64,000 bases of DNA from DASSKP01 sp035695045 (GTDB taxonomy: Bacteria > Actinomycetota > Actinomycetes > JAFAQI01): NCBI GenBank assembly GCA_035695045.1, contig DASSEX010000081.1, forward strand, positions 55,007-119,006, given 5' to 3'. A program made the position numbers and the translations under genes. This document shows positions 26,194 to 35,025 of this stretch, piece after piece (position 1 is the stretch's first letter; every line of letters starts with the position of its first letter). A model generated the notes under the pieces. That model was not told the DNA's origin, made no database searches, and saw only the letters and a list, made by a program, of their open reading frames with translations.

Positions 26194-26772
26194 ATGACCA
26201 CCACCACTTCCGAGGCCACCGGCGTCGAGACCCTGACCGGCGACTACCAGATCGACCCGACCCACAGCCGGCTCGGCTTCGCCGCCAAGCACGCGATGGT
26301 CGCCACCGTCCGCGGCGGCTTCAAGGTCTACAGCGGCGAGGTGCACCTCGACGAGGAGCACCCGGAGCAGAGCTGGGCCAAGGTCGAGATCGACGTCGCG
26401 AGTGTCGACACCGGCAACGCCGACCGGGACGCGCACCTGCGCACACCGGACTTCTTCGACATCGAGCGCTTCCCGAAGATCACCTTCGTCAGCACCAAGG
26501 TCGAGAAGGTCGACGACGACGTCTACACGCTGATCGGCGACCTCACGATCAACGACAAGACCAACCCCGTCGCCGTCGAGTTCGAGCTCACCGGCACCTC
26601 GAACGACCCGTGGGGCAACTTCCGCGCCGGCTTCGAGGGACGCGCGACCGTCAACCGCCGCGACTGGGACCTCGCCTGGAACGTCGCGCTCGACCGCGGC
26701 GGCGTCCTCGTCAGCGAGAAGGTCAAGCTCGAGTTCGACATCGCCGCCGTCAAGCAGGTCGCCCAGGCCTGA
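26194..26772 (+). CDS. YceI family lipocalin-like protein
   Basis: 192 aa with the YceI signature: Y-Q-I-D-P-T-H-S near the N-terminus, FDIERFPKITFVSTKVEK, then LTINDKTNPVAVEFEL. The family binds polyisoprenoids or amphiphiles. No signal peptide is present, so this is a cytoplasmic form. The ATG at 26194 has GGAGGA 3 bp upstream. It is divergent from marR and probably under its control. Confidence 0.92.
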   Translation: MTTTTSEATGVETLTGDYQIDPTHSRLGFAAKHAMVATVRGGFKVYSGEVHLDEEHPEQSWAKVEIDVASVDTGNADRDAHLRTPDFFDIERFPKITFVSTKVEKVDDDVYTLIGDLTINDKTNPVAVEFELTGTSNDPWGNFRAGFEGRATVNRRDWDLAWNVALDRGGVLVSEKVKLEFDIAAVKQVAQA

Positions 26773-26798
26773 GACGCCTGTCATGACAAGGTGAGGAC

Positions 26799-27656
26799 GT
26801 GGCTGGTCAAGATGCCGGCGAGCTCGTCCTCACCTTGTCGTGTCCGGACCGACCGGGCATCGTTCACGCGGTCTCCGGCTTTCTCGCCGAGCGCGAGTGC
26901 AACATCATCGACTCGCAGCAGTACGGCAGTCCCCGTACGTCGACATTCTTCCTTCGGGTGCACTTCGCGTCGACGGTGCCGATCGACACGCTCCGGACGC
27001 AGTTCGCCGACGTCGCGGCCGTGTTCGGCATGGACTGGCAGGTCATGGCGACAACGCATCGCCCCAACGTCCTCGTCCTCGTCTCGCGACAGGGCCACTG
27101 CCTCAACGACCTGCTCTACCGCTGGCGATCAGGGTCGCTGCCCGCCGAGATCGTCGGCGTCGTCGGCAACCACACCGACCTCGAGCCGCTCGCCCGCGCC
27201 AGCGGCGTACCGTTCCACCACCTCCCGATCGCCGACGACACCCGCGAGCGGCAGGAGCAGCAGCTGCTCGAGCTGGTCGAGCAGCTCGAGATCGAGCTGG
27301 TCGTGCTGGCCCGCTACATGCAGGTGCTGTCACCGCGCGTGTGTGGTGCTCTGCGCGGCCGCATCATCAACATCCACCACTCGTTCCTGCCGAGCTTCCG
27401 TGGCGGCCGCCCGTACGAGCAGGCCTACGACCACGGGGTGAAGCTCATCGGCGCGACGGCGCACTACGTCACCGCTGATCTCGACGAAGGGCCGATCATC
27501 GAGCAGGAGGTCGCGCGGGTCGGGCACGCGCACTCACCTGAGGCGTTGGCAGCTGTCGGCCGCGATCTCGAGTGCGTCGCGCTCGCCAGAGCCGTGCGCT
27601 GGCATCTCGAGCACCGCGTTCTGCTCGACGGGCAGCGCACGGTCGTCTTCCCTTGA
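26799..27656 (+). CDS. purU: Formyltetrahydrofolate deformylase
   Basis: 285 aa; hydrolyses 10-formyl-THF to THF and formate, balancing the one-carbon pool. An N-terminal ACT domain (LTLSCPDRPGIVHAVSGFLAE) is followed by the formyltransferase fold with catalytic Asn/His in NIHHSFLPSFRGG and Asp in DLDEGPIIEQ. The GTG start is at 26799, 26 bp after yceI. It is functionally linked to folD, purN and purH elsewhere in the window. Confidence 0.94.
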   Translation: MAGQDAGELVLTLSCPDRPGIVHAVSGFLAERECNIIDSQQYGSPRTSTFFLRVHFASTVPIDTLRTQFADVAAVFGMDWQVMATTHRPNVLVLVSRQGHCLNDLLYRWRSGSLPAEIVGVVGNHTDLEPLARASGVPFHHLPIADDTRERQEQQLLELVEQLEIELVVLARYMQVLSPRVCGALRGRIINIHHSFLPSFRGGRPYEQAYDHGVKLIGATAHYVTADLDEGPIIEQEVARVGHAHSPEALAAVGRDLECVALARAVRWHLEHRVLLDGQRTVVFP

Positions 27657-27719
27657 GGCAGAGCCAACGCGTCCGGCCGCCGATGTGCAATGCCCGCCGT
27701 GGAGGGGCAGGAGGCTGTC

Positions 27720-28139
27720 GTGGATGAGACCAGTGCGATGACCCTGCGCATGCTCGAAGACTTCGACACCGTCGCCGTCGTCGGCCTGTCCGCCGACCCG
27801 ACCAAGGCCGCGCACTCGGTGCCGGCCGCCATGCAGGCCTACGGTTGGCGGGTGATCCCGGTCAACCCGCACGCCGACCGACTGCTCGGCGAGCCGGTCT
27901 ACCGTCGACTGGCCGACATCCCCGAGCAGGTCGAGTTCGTCAACGTGTTCCGGCCCTCCGCGGAGGCTCCGGACGTCGTCCGACAGGCTGTCGAGGTCGG
28001 CGCCAAGGCAGTGTGGCTGCAGCTCGGCATCGTCTCGCCGGAGGCGCGCGCCATCGCCGCGGAGCACGGCCTCCTCTACGTCGAGGATCGCTGTCTCGCG
28101 GTCGAGCGCGCGCGGCACGCGTTGCGCCGCGCTGGGTGA
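27720..28139 (+). CDS. CoA-binding domain protein
   Basis: 139 aa Rossmann-type CoA-binding protein (YccU family): TVAVVGLSADPTKAAHSVPAAMQAYGW, then VIPVNPHADRLLGEPVYRRLADI and WLQLGIVSPEA. The GTG at 27720 has a clear GGAGG 5 bp ahead; upstream codons to 27690 are less convincing. It overlaps the methyltransferase start by 4 bp (GTGA). The biological role is unknown. Confidence 0.85.
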   Translation: MDETSAMTLRMLEDFDTVAVVGLSADPTKAAHSVPAAMQAYGWRVIPVNPHADRLLGEPVYRRLADIPEQVEFVNVFRPSAEAPDVVRQAVEVGAKAVWLQLGIVSPEARAIAAEHGLLYVEDRCLAVERARHALRRAG

Positions 28140-28861
28140 CGGATGAGACCTGGTCGGCCCGGGGGACGTCGTTCGGCTCCGCCGCGGATGCGTATGCCGT
28201 CGGTCGGCCGTCGTACCCCGCAGCAGCGATCGACTGGATCCTTCCCGGGCAAGCGCGACGGGTGCTCGACCTCGCGGCCGGCACCGGTCGGCTGACGGAG
28301 CGGCTGGTCGAGCGCGGGCTCGATGTCATCGCCGTGGAGCCTTCCGACGAGATGCGCGCACACATCCCTCCGGCGGCGTCCGCCATGGCCGGGACGGCTG
28401 AGGAGATCCCGCTCGACGACGCGTCGGTCGACTGCGTCGTGGTCGGTCAGGCGTTCCACTGGTTCGACGGTCCCAGGGCGATGTCGGAGATCTCGCGGGT
28501 GCTGCGACCCGGTGGCACGGTCGGACTGCTGTGGCTCCTCGCCGATGACGCGGACCCGGTCACCGCACGGGTGTGCGATGTCGTCGCCGACGACGAGATG
28601 CGCGCCAGCATCATCGCTCCCGACCAGGCCCCGCCGTATGCGGCCCTGTCCGGCATCACCACACCGGAGCGCAGGCTCTTCCCCCACCGGGAGCCGTACG
28701 ACGCCGAGCGGCTGACCGCGTGGGTGCTGTCGCTGAGCCGGACGATCCTGCTCCCCGAGCACGAACGGACGGCCCTGCTCGAGAGAGTCCGCGCCGCGAC
28801 ACCGGCGGACCGGTTCGAGCTGCACCACGTCTGCGAGGCCTGGCGCGGCGAGAGGTCCTGA
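28136..28861 (+). CDS. Class I SAM-dependent methyltransferase
   Basis: 241 aa with motif I VLDLAAGTGRLTERL, an acidic residue after beta-2 (VIAVEPSDEM), and post-motif AFHWFDGPRAMSEISRVLRPGG, matching the small-molecule Methyltransf_11 group (AFHW motif). The GTG at 28136 overlaps the CoA-binding gene. The substrate is unknown. Confidence 0.85.
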   Translation: MTDETWSARGTSFGSAADAYAVGRPSYPAAAIDWILPGQARRVLDLAAGTGRLTERLVERGLDVIAVEPSDEMRAHIPPAASAMAGTAEEIPLDDASVDCVVVGQAFHWFDGPRAMSEISRVLRPGGTVGLLWLLADDADPVTARVCDVVADDEMRASIIAPDQAPPYAALSGITTPERRLFPHREPYDAERLTAWVLSLSRTILLPEHERTALLERVRAATPADRFELHHVCEAWRGERS

Positions 28862-29046
28862 CTCCCCGAGGATGTCAGGACCCTCCGCTTGGCGACGGGC
28901 GGTCTGGACGCCGTCGGTTGAGGGGACTTCGCCGCCGGACGCCCTGACTCCTGCCTGGCTCGGTGGGGCGTCGCGGCGGAGGTTCACCTGCCGGCAACAC
29001 GACGGCAACGTCCCGGTCGGATGCTCCTCGCAACCGAGGAGGAGAC

Positions 29047-29685
29047 ATGCCCGCTCACCTACGTGTCAGCGTCGCCGACCGGCCCGGCTCGCTCGCGGCG
29101 CTGACCGCCGCGCTGTCCCGCGCCGGCGCGAACGTGCTGTCGGTCACCGTTCTCGAGCGGGACCAGGGGCGGGCGGTCGACGACCTGCTGCTCGAGTGGC
29201 CGTACGCGCGGTCGTGGCACGAGCTCACCCGCGCGATCGAGGAGTGCCCGGGGCTGCGCATCCACGGTCTCCGGCATGTGGCGGTCGCCGCCGACACGTC
29301 CGACCTGGACCTGGTCCGGCAGGCGGCCGAGCACCCCCGCCGCGCCGTGGAGACCGTCGTCGACGGCTTGCCCCACGTCCTGCTGGCGGACTGGGCGGCG
29401 GCCTTCGACCGCGGCGCGACGGAGCTTGCACTCGTCGCTACTCAAGGAGCACCGTCGCCGTTGCCTGAGACGGATCCCTCATTCGACCGCGCACGCGCCC
29501 TGACGGTGGGCCACGAGGCGCTCATCCTCGCCTCTCTGCCCCAGTCGCCCCTACGCGTCCTCGTCGGCCGCTACGAAGGGCCGGCGTTCACCGCCAGCGA
29601 GGTGCAGAGATGCGCGGCTTTGCTGGAGGTCACGGCGTCGATCCTCCGTCTCGCCCAGGTCGACGGTGACCGTGTCCCGGCCTGA
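29047..29685 (+). CDS. ACT domain-containing protein
   Basis: 212 aa from ATG 29047, preceded by GAGGAG. The N-terminal ACT domain (RVSVADRPGSLAALTAALSRAGANVLSVTVLERD) is followed by a region with no recognised motif (about residues 85-212). It may sense an amino acid or scaffold another protein. The 185-bp stretch before it (28862-29046) shows no other gene. It converges on guaA. Confidence 0.75.
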   Translation: MPAHLRVSVADRPGSLAALTAALSRAGANVLSVTVLERDQGRAVDDLLLEWPYARSWHELTRAIEECPGLRIHGLRHVAVAADTSDLDLVRQAAEHPRRAVETVVDGLPHVLLADWAAAFDRGATELALVATQGAPSPLPETDPSFDRARALTVGHEALILASLPQSPLRVLVGRYEGPAFTASEVQRCAALLEVTASILRLAQVDGDRVPA

Positions 29686-29714
29686 GCGAGCTCACACCGG
29701 GCGGCGCGGGAGCG

Positions 29715-31289
29715 CTACTCCCACTCGATGGTGCCGGGCGGCTTGCTCGTCACGTCGAGGACGACCCGGTTGATCGCGCGGACCTCGTTGGTGATGCGTG
29801 TCGAGATGCGGGCGAGGACGTCGTAGGGCACCCGGGTCCAGTCGGCCGTCATGGCATCTTCAGAACTGACCGGCCGGAGGACGACGGGGTGGCCGTAGGT
29901 GCGGCCGTCCCCTTGTACGCCGACCGACCGTACGTCGGCCAGAAGCACGACCGGGCACTGCCAGATGTCTCGGTCGAGTCCCGCAGCCGAGAGCTCTTCC
30001 CGGGCGATCGCATCTGCTTCGCGCAGCACCGCGAGCCGCTCCGCGGTCACCTCGCCGACGACGCGGATGGCGAGGCCGGGTCCGGGGAATGGCTGCCGCC
30101 ACACGATCTCCGCAGGGAGACCGAGCTCCTCACCGACTCGGCGTACCTCGTCCTTGAACAGCGTGCGCAACGGCTCGACGAGCTGGAACTGCAGGTCGTC
30201 GGGCAGGCCACCGACGTTGTGGTGCGACTTGATGTTGGCCGCGCCCTCGCCGCCGCCGCTTTCGACGACGTCGGGGTAGAGCGTGCCTTGCACGAGGAAC
30301 TCGACCGACTCGCCATGCGCTTCCGACTCGGCGACGATCTCGCGTGCTGCCTGCTCGAACACGCGGATGAACTCACGCCCGATCGCCTTGCGCTTGGCCT
30401 CCGGGTCGGTGAGCCCGGCCAGCGCGTCGAGGAAGCGCTGCGACGCGTCCACGACCTTGAGCTGCACACCGGTCGACGCGACGAAGTCCCGCTCGACCTG
30501 CTCGGCTTCCCCCTTGCGCAGCAGGCCATGGTCGACGAAGACGCAGGTGAGCCGGTCGCCGACGGCGCGCTGCACGAGTGCTGCAGCGACCGCGGAGTCG
30601 ACGCCACCGGACAGTCCGCAGATCGCGCGCTTGCCACCGACCTGCGCGCGCACCCTGTCGACCTGCTCCTCGACGATGTTGACCATCGTCCACGTCGGGC
30701 GGCAGCCGGCGACGTCATAGAGGAAGTGCTCGAGCACCTTCTGCCCGTGCGGGGTGTGCACGACCTCCGGGTGGAACTGCACACCCGCGAGACCACGGGC
30801 GACGTCCTCGAACGCCGCGACCTGCGCGCCATCGGTTTGCGCTGTCACGACGAAACCCGCCGGCGCGGCCCAGACGGCGTCACCGTGTGACATCCACACC
30901 GACTGGGCCTCGGGCAGTCCCGTGAACAAGGCGGAGCGCGGCTCCGTCACGCGCAGCGGCGTATGTCCGAACTCCGACAGCCCCGTCTGCCGGACCTCGC
31001 CACCGAGCGCGCGCGCCATCGCCTGGAAGCCGTAGCAGATGCCGAACGCCGGCACACCGGCCTGGAACAGCGCCGGGTCGACCTGCGGTGCGCCTTCGGC
31101 GTAGACCGAGGAAGGGCCGCCGGACAGGATGATCGCTTTCGGCCGCTTGGCGAGCATCTGGTCGACCGACATGCTCGACGGGACGATCTCGCTGAAGACC
31201 CGGCACTCGCGGACGCGGCGCGCGATGAGCTGGGCGTACTGGGCGCCGAAGTCGACGACGAGGACGGTGTCGAAGGCCTCTGCCGTCAT
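29715..31289 (-). CDS. guaA: GMP synthase (glutamine-hydrolysing)
   Basis: 524 aa; converts XMP to GMP with glutamine and ATP. Class I amidotransferase domain with C85 in FGICYGFQAM and His/Glu in GVQFHPEVVHT; ATP pyrophosphatase loop SGGVDSAVAAALV; C-terminal dimerisation domain with the terminal PPGTIEWE. The start is ATG 31289; a longer frame upstream is not conserved. It works with guaB and guaB3 at 37.9-40.6 kb. Confidence 0.97.
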   Translation of the reverse strand: MTAEAFDTVLVVDFGAQYAQLIARRVRECRVFSEIVPSSMSVDQMLAKRPKAIILSGGPSSVYAEGAPQVDPALFQAGVPAFGICYGFQAMARALGGEVRQTGLSEFGHTPLRVTEPRSALFTGLPEAQSVWMSHGDAVWAAPAGFVVTAQTDGAQVAAFEDVARGLAGVQFHPEVVHTPHGQKVLEHFLYDVAGCRPTWTMVNIVEEQVDRVRAQVGGKRAICGLSGGVDSAVAAALVQRAVGDRLTCVFVDHGLLRKGEAEQVERDFVASTGVQLKVVDASQRFLDALAGLTDPEAKRKAIGREFIRVFEQAAREIVAESEAHGESVEFLVQGTLYPDVVESGGGEGAANIKSHHNVGGLPDDLQFQLVEPLRTLFKDEVRRVGEELGLPAEIVWRQPFPGPGLAIRVVGEVTAERLAVLREADAIAREELSAAGLDRDIWQCPVVLLADVRSVGVQGDGRTYGHPVVLRPVSSEDAMTADWTRVPYDVLARISTRITNEVRAINRVVLDVTSKPPGTIEWE

Positions 31290-31389
31290 GCCGCCATCGT
31301 ATCCGCGGCCGCTGCAACCGCCCATGCGCGACATTCCCGGCCGGACACCGGCCGCGGCTACTCCGAACTGGCGATATCGGCAGTGAACT

Positions 31390-31402
31390 GACTAGTCCTT
31401 TC
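31390..31402 (+). promoter_or_regulatory. 13-bp motif gactagtcctttc ahead of the GGDEF gene
   Basis: The motif ends 15 bp before the GTG of the diguanylate cyclase gene. An identical copy, in the same orientation relative to its gene, lies ahead of the CAP-domain gene at 44689-44701. Here it is followed by tgccgatga, which resembles the -10 of FliA/WhiG-type promoters. Function is inferred only from the exact recurrence. Confidence 0.4.
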
Positions 31403-31417
31403 TGCCGATGAGGAAAC

Positions 31418-32281
31418 GTGCGGCGCTCCGCGACGGTCTCAGGCGCGCCGGCGCAGTGGCGCCGGATGTGGCTGGCGCGCTTCGGCCCGGAGCCGCCGAC
31501 GCTCGTCGGCGCCCTCGCGGACGCGGTCGCCCACACCGTCGCCGGCCGGCCCGACCCGGTCCGGCTCGCCGCGACCGCCGGCGCGCTCGGCGTCCTGCGT
31601 GCGCAGCAGGGCCACACCGTCCGGGCACTCATCGAGGACGTCTCCGCACTCCGCGCGCTGCTGACGGTCCAGGCAGCGGCCAGCGACAACCGGCACCGCG
31701 TCATCGACGAGGTCCTCGCCGCGGCGACGACCGGCTACGTCGACGAGCTGACGGCGATGCTCGAGTCGCAGGCGACCCGTGACCCGCTCACCGGCCTGCC
31801 GAACCGCGCCGGCTTCAACGAGGTTCTCGGCCACGAGATCAGCTCCGCCGCCCGTACGGCGCCACCGGCACTTCTTCTCATCGACCTCGACGGGTTCAAG
31901 GGCGTCAACGACACGGACGGGCACCTCGCGGGTGACGCGGTGCTGCGAGGTGTCGCCGAGGTGCTGACGGACGTCGCCCGCACCAGCGACGTGCCCTGCC
32001 GACTCGGAGGTGACGAGTTCGCCATCGTCCTGCCGCGGACCACGCAGCGGCAGGCCATGACGGTCGCTCGTCGGCTGCTCTCGGCGTCGCGAGCTGCTGC
32101 CGGTCTCGCGAGTGCGCACCAGCGGGTTACGTTCTCGATCGGCATCGGATGGCTGGCCGACGCCACCACGGTCGAGGAGCTGGTAGCCGTCGCCGACGCG
32201 GCGCTCTACCGCGTCAAGGGGGTGGGCGGTAACGCTGTTGCCGCAGGGACGCCTGACGACCGCGACACGGCGCAGTCGTGA
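31418..32281 (+). CDS. Soluble diguanylate cyclase (GGDEF domain)
   Basis: 287 aa, no membrane span. Residues 1-115 are helical and of unknown family. The GGDEF domain (about 120-280) has DLDGFKGVNDTDGHLAGD, the active site G197-G-D-E-F201 and an inhibitory RxxD site (R188-T-S-D191) five residues before it. It should therefore make c-di-GMP from GTP with product feedback. GAGGA precedes the GTG at 31418. The stop overlaps the next gene's GTG by 4 bp, so the two are co-translated. It is divergent from guaA, which makes the GTP precursor. Confidence 0.9.
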   Translation: MRRSATVSGAPAQWRRMWLARFGPEPPTLVGALADAVAHTVAGRPDPVRLAATAGALGVLRAQQGHTVRALIEDVSALRALLTVQAAASDNRHRVIDEVLAAATTGYVDELTAMLESQATRDPLTGLPNRAGFNEVLGHEISSAARTAPPALLLIDLDGFKGVNDTDGHLAGDAVLRGVAEVLTDVARTSDVPCRLGGDEFAIVLPRTTQRQAMTVARRLLSASRAAAGLASAHQRVTFSIGIGWLADATTVEELVAVADAALYRVKGVGGNAVAAGTPDDRDTAQS

Positions 32282-33267
32282 ACGGCTGGCGCGACATGCG
32301 CACTCGACGGCGGCTCGGTCACCGAGTCCTTCACGACATCGATGAGCTGACCCACGCCGCAAGCGACCCGGCGGCAGCGCGCGAGCTCGCTCGGCTGGTG
32401 ATGCGTGACCTCGACGGGGATCACTCGCCGACGGCTCGCGAGGTCGTCGCCGCGGTCGTCGCGAGGTGCGCCGACGACGGTCAGCGCAGCGGCCTGGCGG
32501 CGTACCTGCATCTGTGCCGGGACGTCTCCTTCGACAGCTTGGCGAACCTCTTCGACGTGACCCCACCGGCAGCCCGCCGGCTCGTGGAGCGCGGCACTGG
32601 CACCGCCCCTGTCACCGCGGCCGACGAGTGCCGCGGCTGGGCTCTCGTTGCGCCGCGACCTGGGCGCACCGACCCGGAGGTGCGAGCCGCGTCGGGGCAT
32701 CTCTCGCTCTGCCGGCGGTGTCGGTACCGGTTGCGCGCACACGCCGTTCTCGAGCAACGCGTCGCCGCCGCCGGTTCCACCGCCTTCGGCGCGTCCGTCA
32801 CCGCCGCCGTCGGCCGCGCCTTCGCCGGTAGCCATGTCGCCAGTGCGGCGGGCGCGATCACGGGCCCGGTGCTCGCGTTGTCGACCGCCGCAGCCCTGAC
32901 GGCCGGGGCGGGTGCGTTCGCCGTCACGACGCGCGACGGCGGGTCGCAGCTACCGCGCGTCTCGAACGTCAGCCACGACGGCCCGGCTCCTCATGGCGGC
33001 GGCCGAGCACCCGCACGCAGCTCGCGACCCGCGTCGAGTGACGCGAACCCGACAGCCACCTCGGTCCCTGCGACGGCGCCGACCCCGCTTCCGGACGCAG
33101 CGCCGTCCCGGCTCGCGCCATTGCCCGGCACGACTCTGCTGAAGCTGCCGACCCTGTCGACGTCACCGCTTCCGCTGCCGACGGTCAGCATCTCCCCCCT
33201 GCCGCTGACGACGACCTCTCCGTTGCCGGTGCCGGTCCCGACGCTGACGCTTCCGCCGCTCCCCTGA
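32278..33267 (+). CDS. Membrane regulator: sigma-4-like HTH + zinc anti-sigma-like motif + Pro-rich tail
   Basis: 329 aa, no known full-length family recognised. In order: a helical N-terminus (1-70); a possible helix-turn-helix like sigma region 4 (about 72-105, VSFDSLANLFDVTPPAARRLVERG); C118, then H141-L-S-L-C145-R-R-C148, the HxxxCxxC pattern of zinc anti-sigma domains; a hydrophobic Ala/Gly-rich segment (about 183-216) as single span; and an extracellular Pro/Ser/Thr-rich tail (220-329). It is translationally coupled to the diguanylate cyclase. A membrane-tethered regulator or anti-sigma factor is inferred. Confidence 0.6.
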   Translation: MNGWRDMRTRRRLGHRVLHDIDELTHAASDPAAARELARLVMRDLDGDHSPTAREVVAAVVARCADDGQRSGLAAYLHLCRDVSFDSLANLFDVTPPAARRLVERGTGTAPVTAADECRGWALVAPRPGRTDPEVRAASGHLSLCRRCRYRLRAHAVLEQRVAAAGSTAFGASVTAAVGRAFAGSHVASAAGAITGPVLALSTAAALTAGAGAFAVTTRDGGSQLPRVSNVSHDGPAPHGGGRAPARSSRPASSDANPTATSVPATAPTPLPDAAPSRLAPLPGTTLLKLPTLSTSPLPLPTVSISPLPLTTTSPLPVPVPTLTLPPLP

Positions 33268-33278
33268 CGTCCTGCGCG

Positions 33279-34973
33279 TCAGACGGCGGACAGCGGCAGC
33301 CGCAGCTCCGCCGGCGCGCCCGCGGGAACGCTCGGCCGGACCGGCGGCACCGGCGGCACCGGCTGGTACGACGCCCCGAGCGCTGGCCGTGGGTCAGCGT
33401 CGCCCTTGTTCGGCCAGAAGGCCATCGCGCGTTCGGCCTGAGCCGTGATGGTCAGCGACGGGTTGACACCGAGGTTCGCGCTCACCGCGGCACCGTCGAC
33501 GACGTGCAGCCCGTCGTACCCGTACAACCGGTGCCACGGGTCGATGACGCCCGTCTCCGCGCTGTCGCCGATGGGACAGCCGCCGATGATGTGTGCGGTC
33601 ATGGGGATGTTGGCGATCTCCCCGACCGAGCCGCCGGGCGTTCCGTCGATGCGCTTCGCGACGCGGCGGGTCACCTCGTTGCCGACAGGGATCCAGGTCG
33701 GGTTCGGCTCACCGTGCCCCTGACTCGTCACCAGCCGCTCGCCGAACAGCGAACGCTTCCGCCGCACGGTCAGTGAGTTGTCGAGCGACTGCATGACCAG
33801 CACGATGATCGTCCGCTCCGACCAGCCGCGGAGCCACAGCAGCTTGCGGGTCAGCAGCGGATGCCGCAGCACCTGCCCGACCCACTTCAGCCAGCGCGGG
33901 ATGCGGCCGCCGCCGTCGGTCATGTGCGTGGACAGCAGGCCCATCGCGTTGGAACCGCGGCCGTAACGGACGGGCTCGACATGCGTTCGAGCGTCCGGGT
34001 AGAACGACGACGTGATCGCCACTCCGCGTGTGTAGTCGACGTTCTTGCGGTTCGACATCGCGCCGAGGATCGCCTCGGAGTTGGTGCGAGTCAGCTCACC
34101 CAGCCGTGACGACAGCCGCGGGAGCACGCCCTCGTCACGCATGCGCAAGAGCAACCGTTGCGTGCCGAGGGTGCCGGCGGCGAAGACCACCTGCGCGGCC
34201 GAGAACGTCGCGTGCTCACTGCGGCGAGAGGTGTGTCGCGCGTCGACGACGTAACCGCCCTCGGGCCGCGGCCGCACCGCCGTCACTGTCGTCTCGGGGT
34301 GGATGACCGCGCCGAGGCCCTCGGCCAGATGCAGATAGGTCAGGTCCAGCCGGTTCTTGGCGTTGTGGCGGCAGCCGATCATGCACTCGCCGCACTGGAT
34401 GCATCCGGTGCGCTCCGGCCCCGCGCCACCGAAGTACGGGTCGGGCACGGTCTTGCCTGCCGGGCCGAAGAACACGCCCACCGGCGTCAACGTGAACGTG
34501 TGCCCGACGCCCATCTCGTCCGCGACGGCCTTCATCTCGATGTCGGACGGAGTCATCGTCGTGTTCTTGGTGACACCGAGCATCCGCTCGGCCTGGTCGT
34601 AGTACGGCGCGAGCTCCGCCTTCCAGTCGGTGATGTGCGCCCACTGCCGGTCGGCGAAGAAGTCGTCGAGCGGCGTGTAGAGCGTGTTGGCGTAGACCAG
34701 CGAGCCTCCACCGACGCCCGCGCCGGAGAGCACGAGGACGTCGTTGAGCGGCGTGATCCGCTGAATTCCGAGCATTCCGAGTCGGGGCGCCCAGAGGAAC
34801 TTCTTCAGCTCCCAGGACGTCTTCGGCAGTGTGTCGTTCGTGAACCGCCGCCCGGCCTCGAGCACCGCGACGCGGTAACCCTTCTCGGCAGCCCTCAGGG
34901 CTGCAACCGATCCACCGAACCCGCTGCCGATGACCACCACATCGGCGTCGTACGCCGTCGCCTGCTCACTCAC
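33279..34973 (-). CDS. GMC oxidoreductase, cholesterol-oxidase (ChoD)-like
   Basis: 564 aa flavoenzyme. FAD-binding GSGFGGSVAALRAAEKG at the N-terminus, GAGVGGGSLVYANTL, a four-cysteine cluster CIQCGECMIGCRHNAKN seen in this subgroup, and C-terminal HVVDGAAVSANLGVNPSLTITA. It corresponds in position to choD beside guaB3 in M. tuberculosis (Rv3409c/Rv3410c), which supports that subgroup. Sterol oxidation is not proven; members act on various alcohols. The GTG at 34973 is favoured. It converges on the membrane-regulator gene. Confidence 0.85.
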   Translation of the reverse strand: MSEQATAYDADVVVIGSGFGGSVAALRAAEKGYRVAVLEAGRRFTNDTLPKTSWELKKFLWAPRLGMLGIQRITPLNDVLVLSGAGVGGGSLVYANTLYTPLDDFFADRQWAHITDWKAELAPYYDQAERMLGVTKNTTMTPSDIEMKAVADEMGVGHTFTLTPVGVFFGPAGKTVPDPYFGGAGPERTGCIQCGECMIGCRHNAKNRLDLTYLHLAEGLGAVIHPETTVTAVRPRPEGGYVVDARHTSRRSEHATFSAAQVVFAAGTLGTQRLLLRMRDEGVLPRLSSRLGELTRTNSEAILGAMSNRKNVDYTRGVAITSSFYPDARTHVEPVRYGRGSNAMGLLSTHMTDGGGRIPRWLKWVGQVLRHPLLTRKLLWLRGWSERTIIVLVMQSLDNSLTVRRKRSLFGERLVTSQGHGEPNPTWIPVGNEVTRRVAKRIDGTPGGSVGEIANIPMTAHIIGGCPIGDSAETGVIDPWHRLYGYDGLHVVDGAAVSANLGVNPSLTITAQAERAMAFWPNKGDADPRPALGASYQPVPPVPPVRPSVPAGAPAELRLPLSAV

Positions 34974-35025
34974 CCGTCGAGGGTAACGAGCGCCCTCACC
35001 CGGCATACGGCGTGCCGGAGGCGCG

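Noticed and set aside
28862..29046. Small gene or RNA in the gap before the ACT gene
   Set aside because: No start with ribosome-binding site and no stable structure seen apart from the ACT gene's own GAGGAG.
33264..33282. ctgacg/cgtcag dyad spanning the two convergent stop codons
   Set aside because: Only six base pairs and built from the stop codons themselves; too weak to call a terminator.
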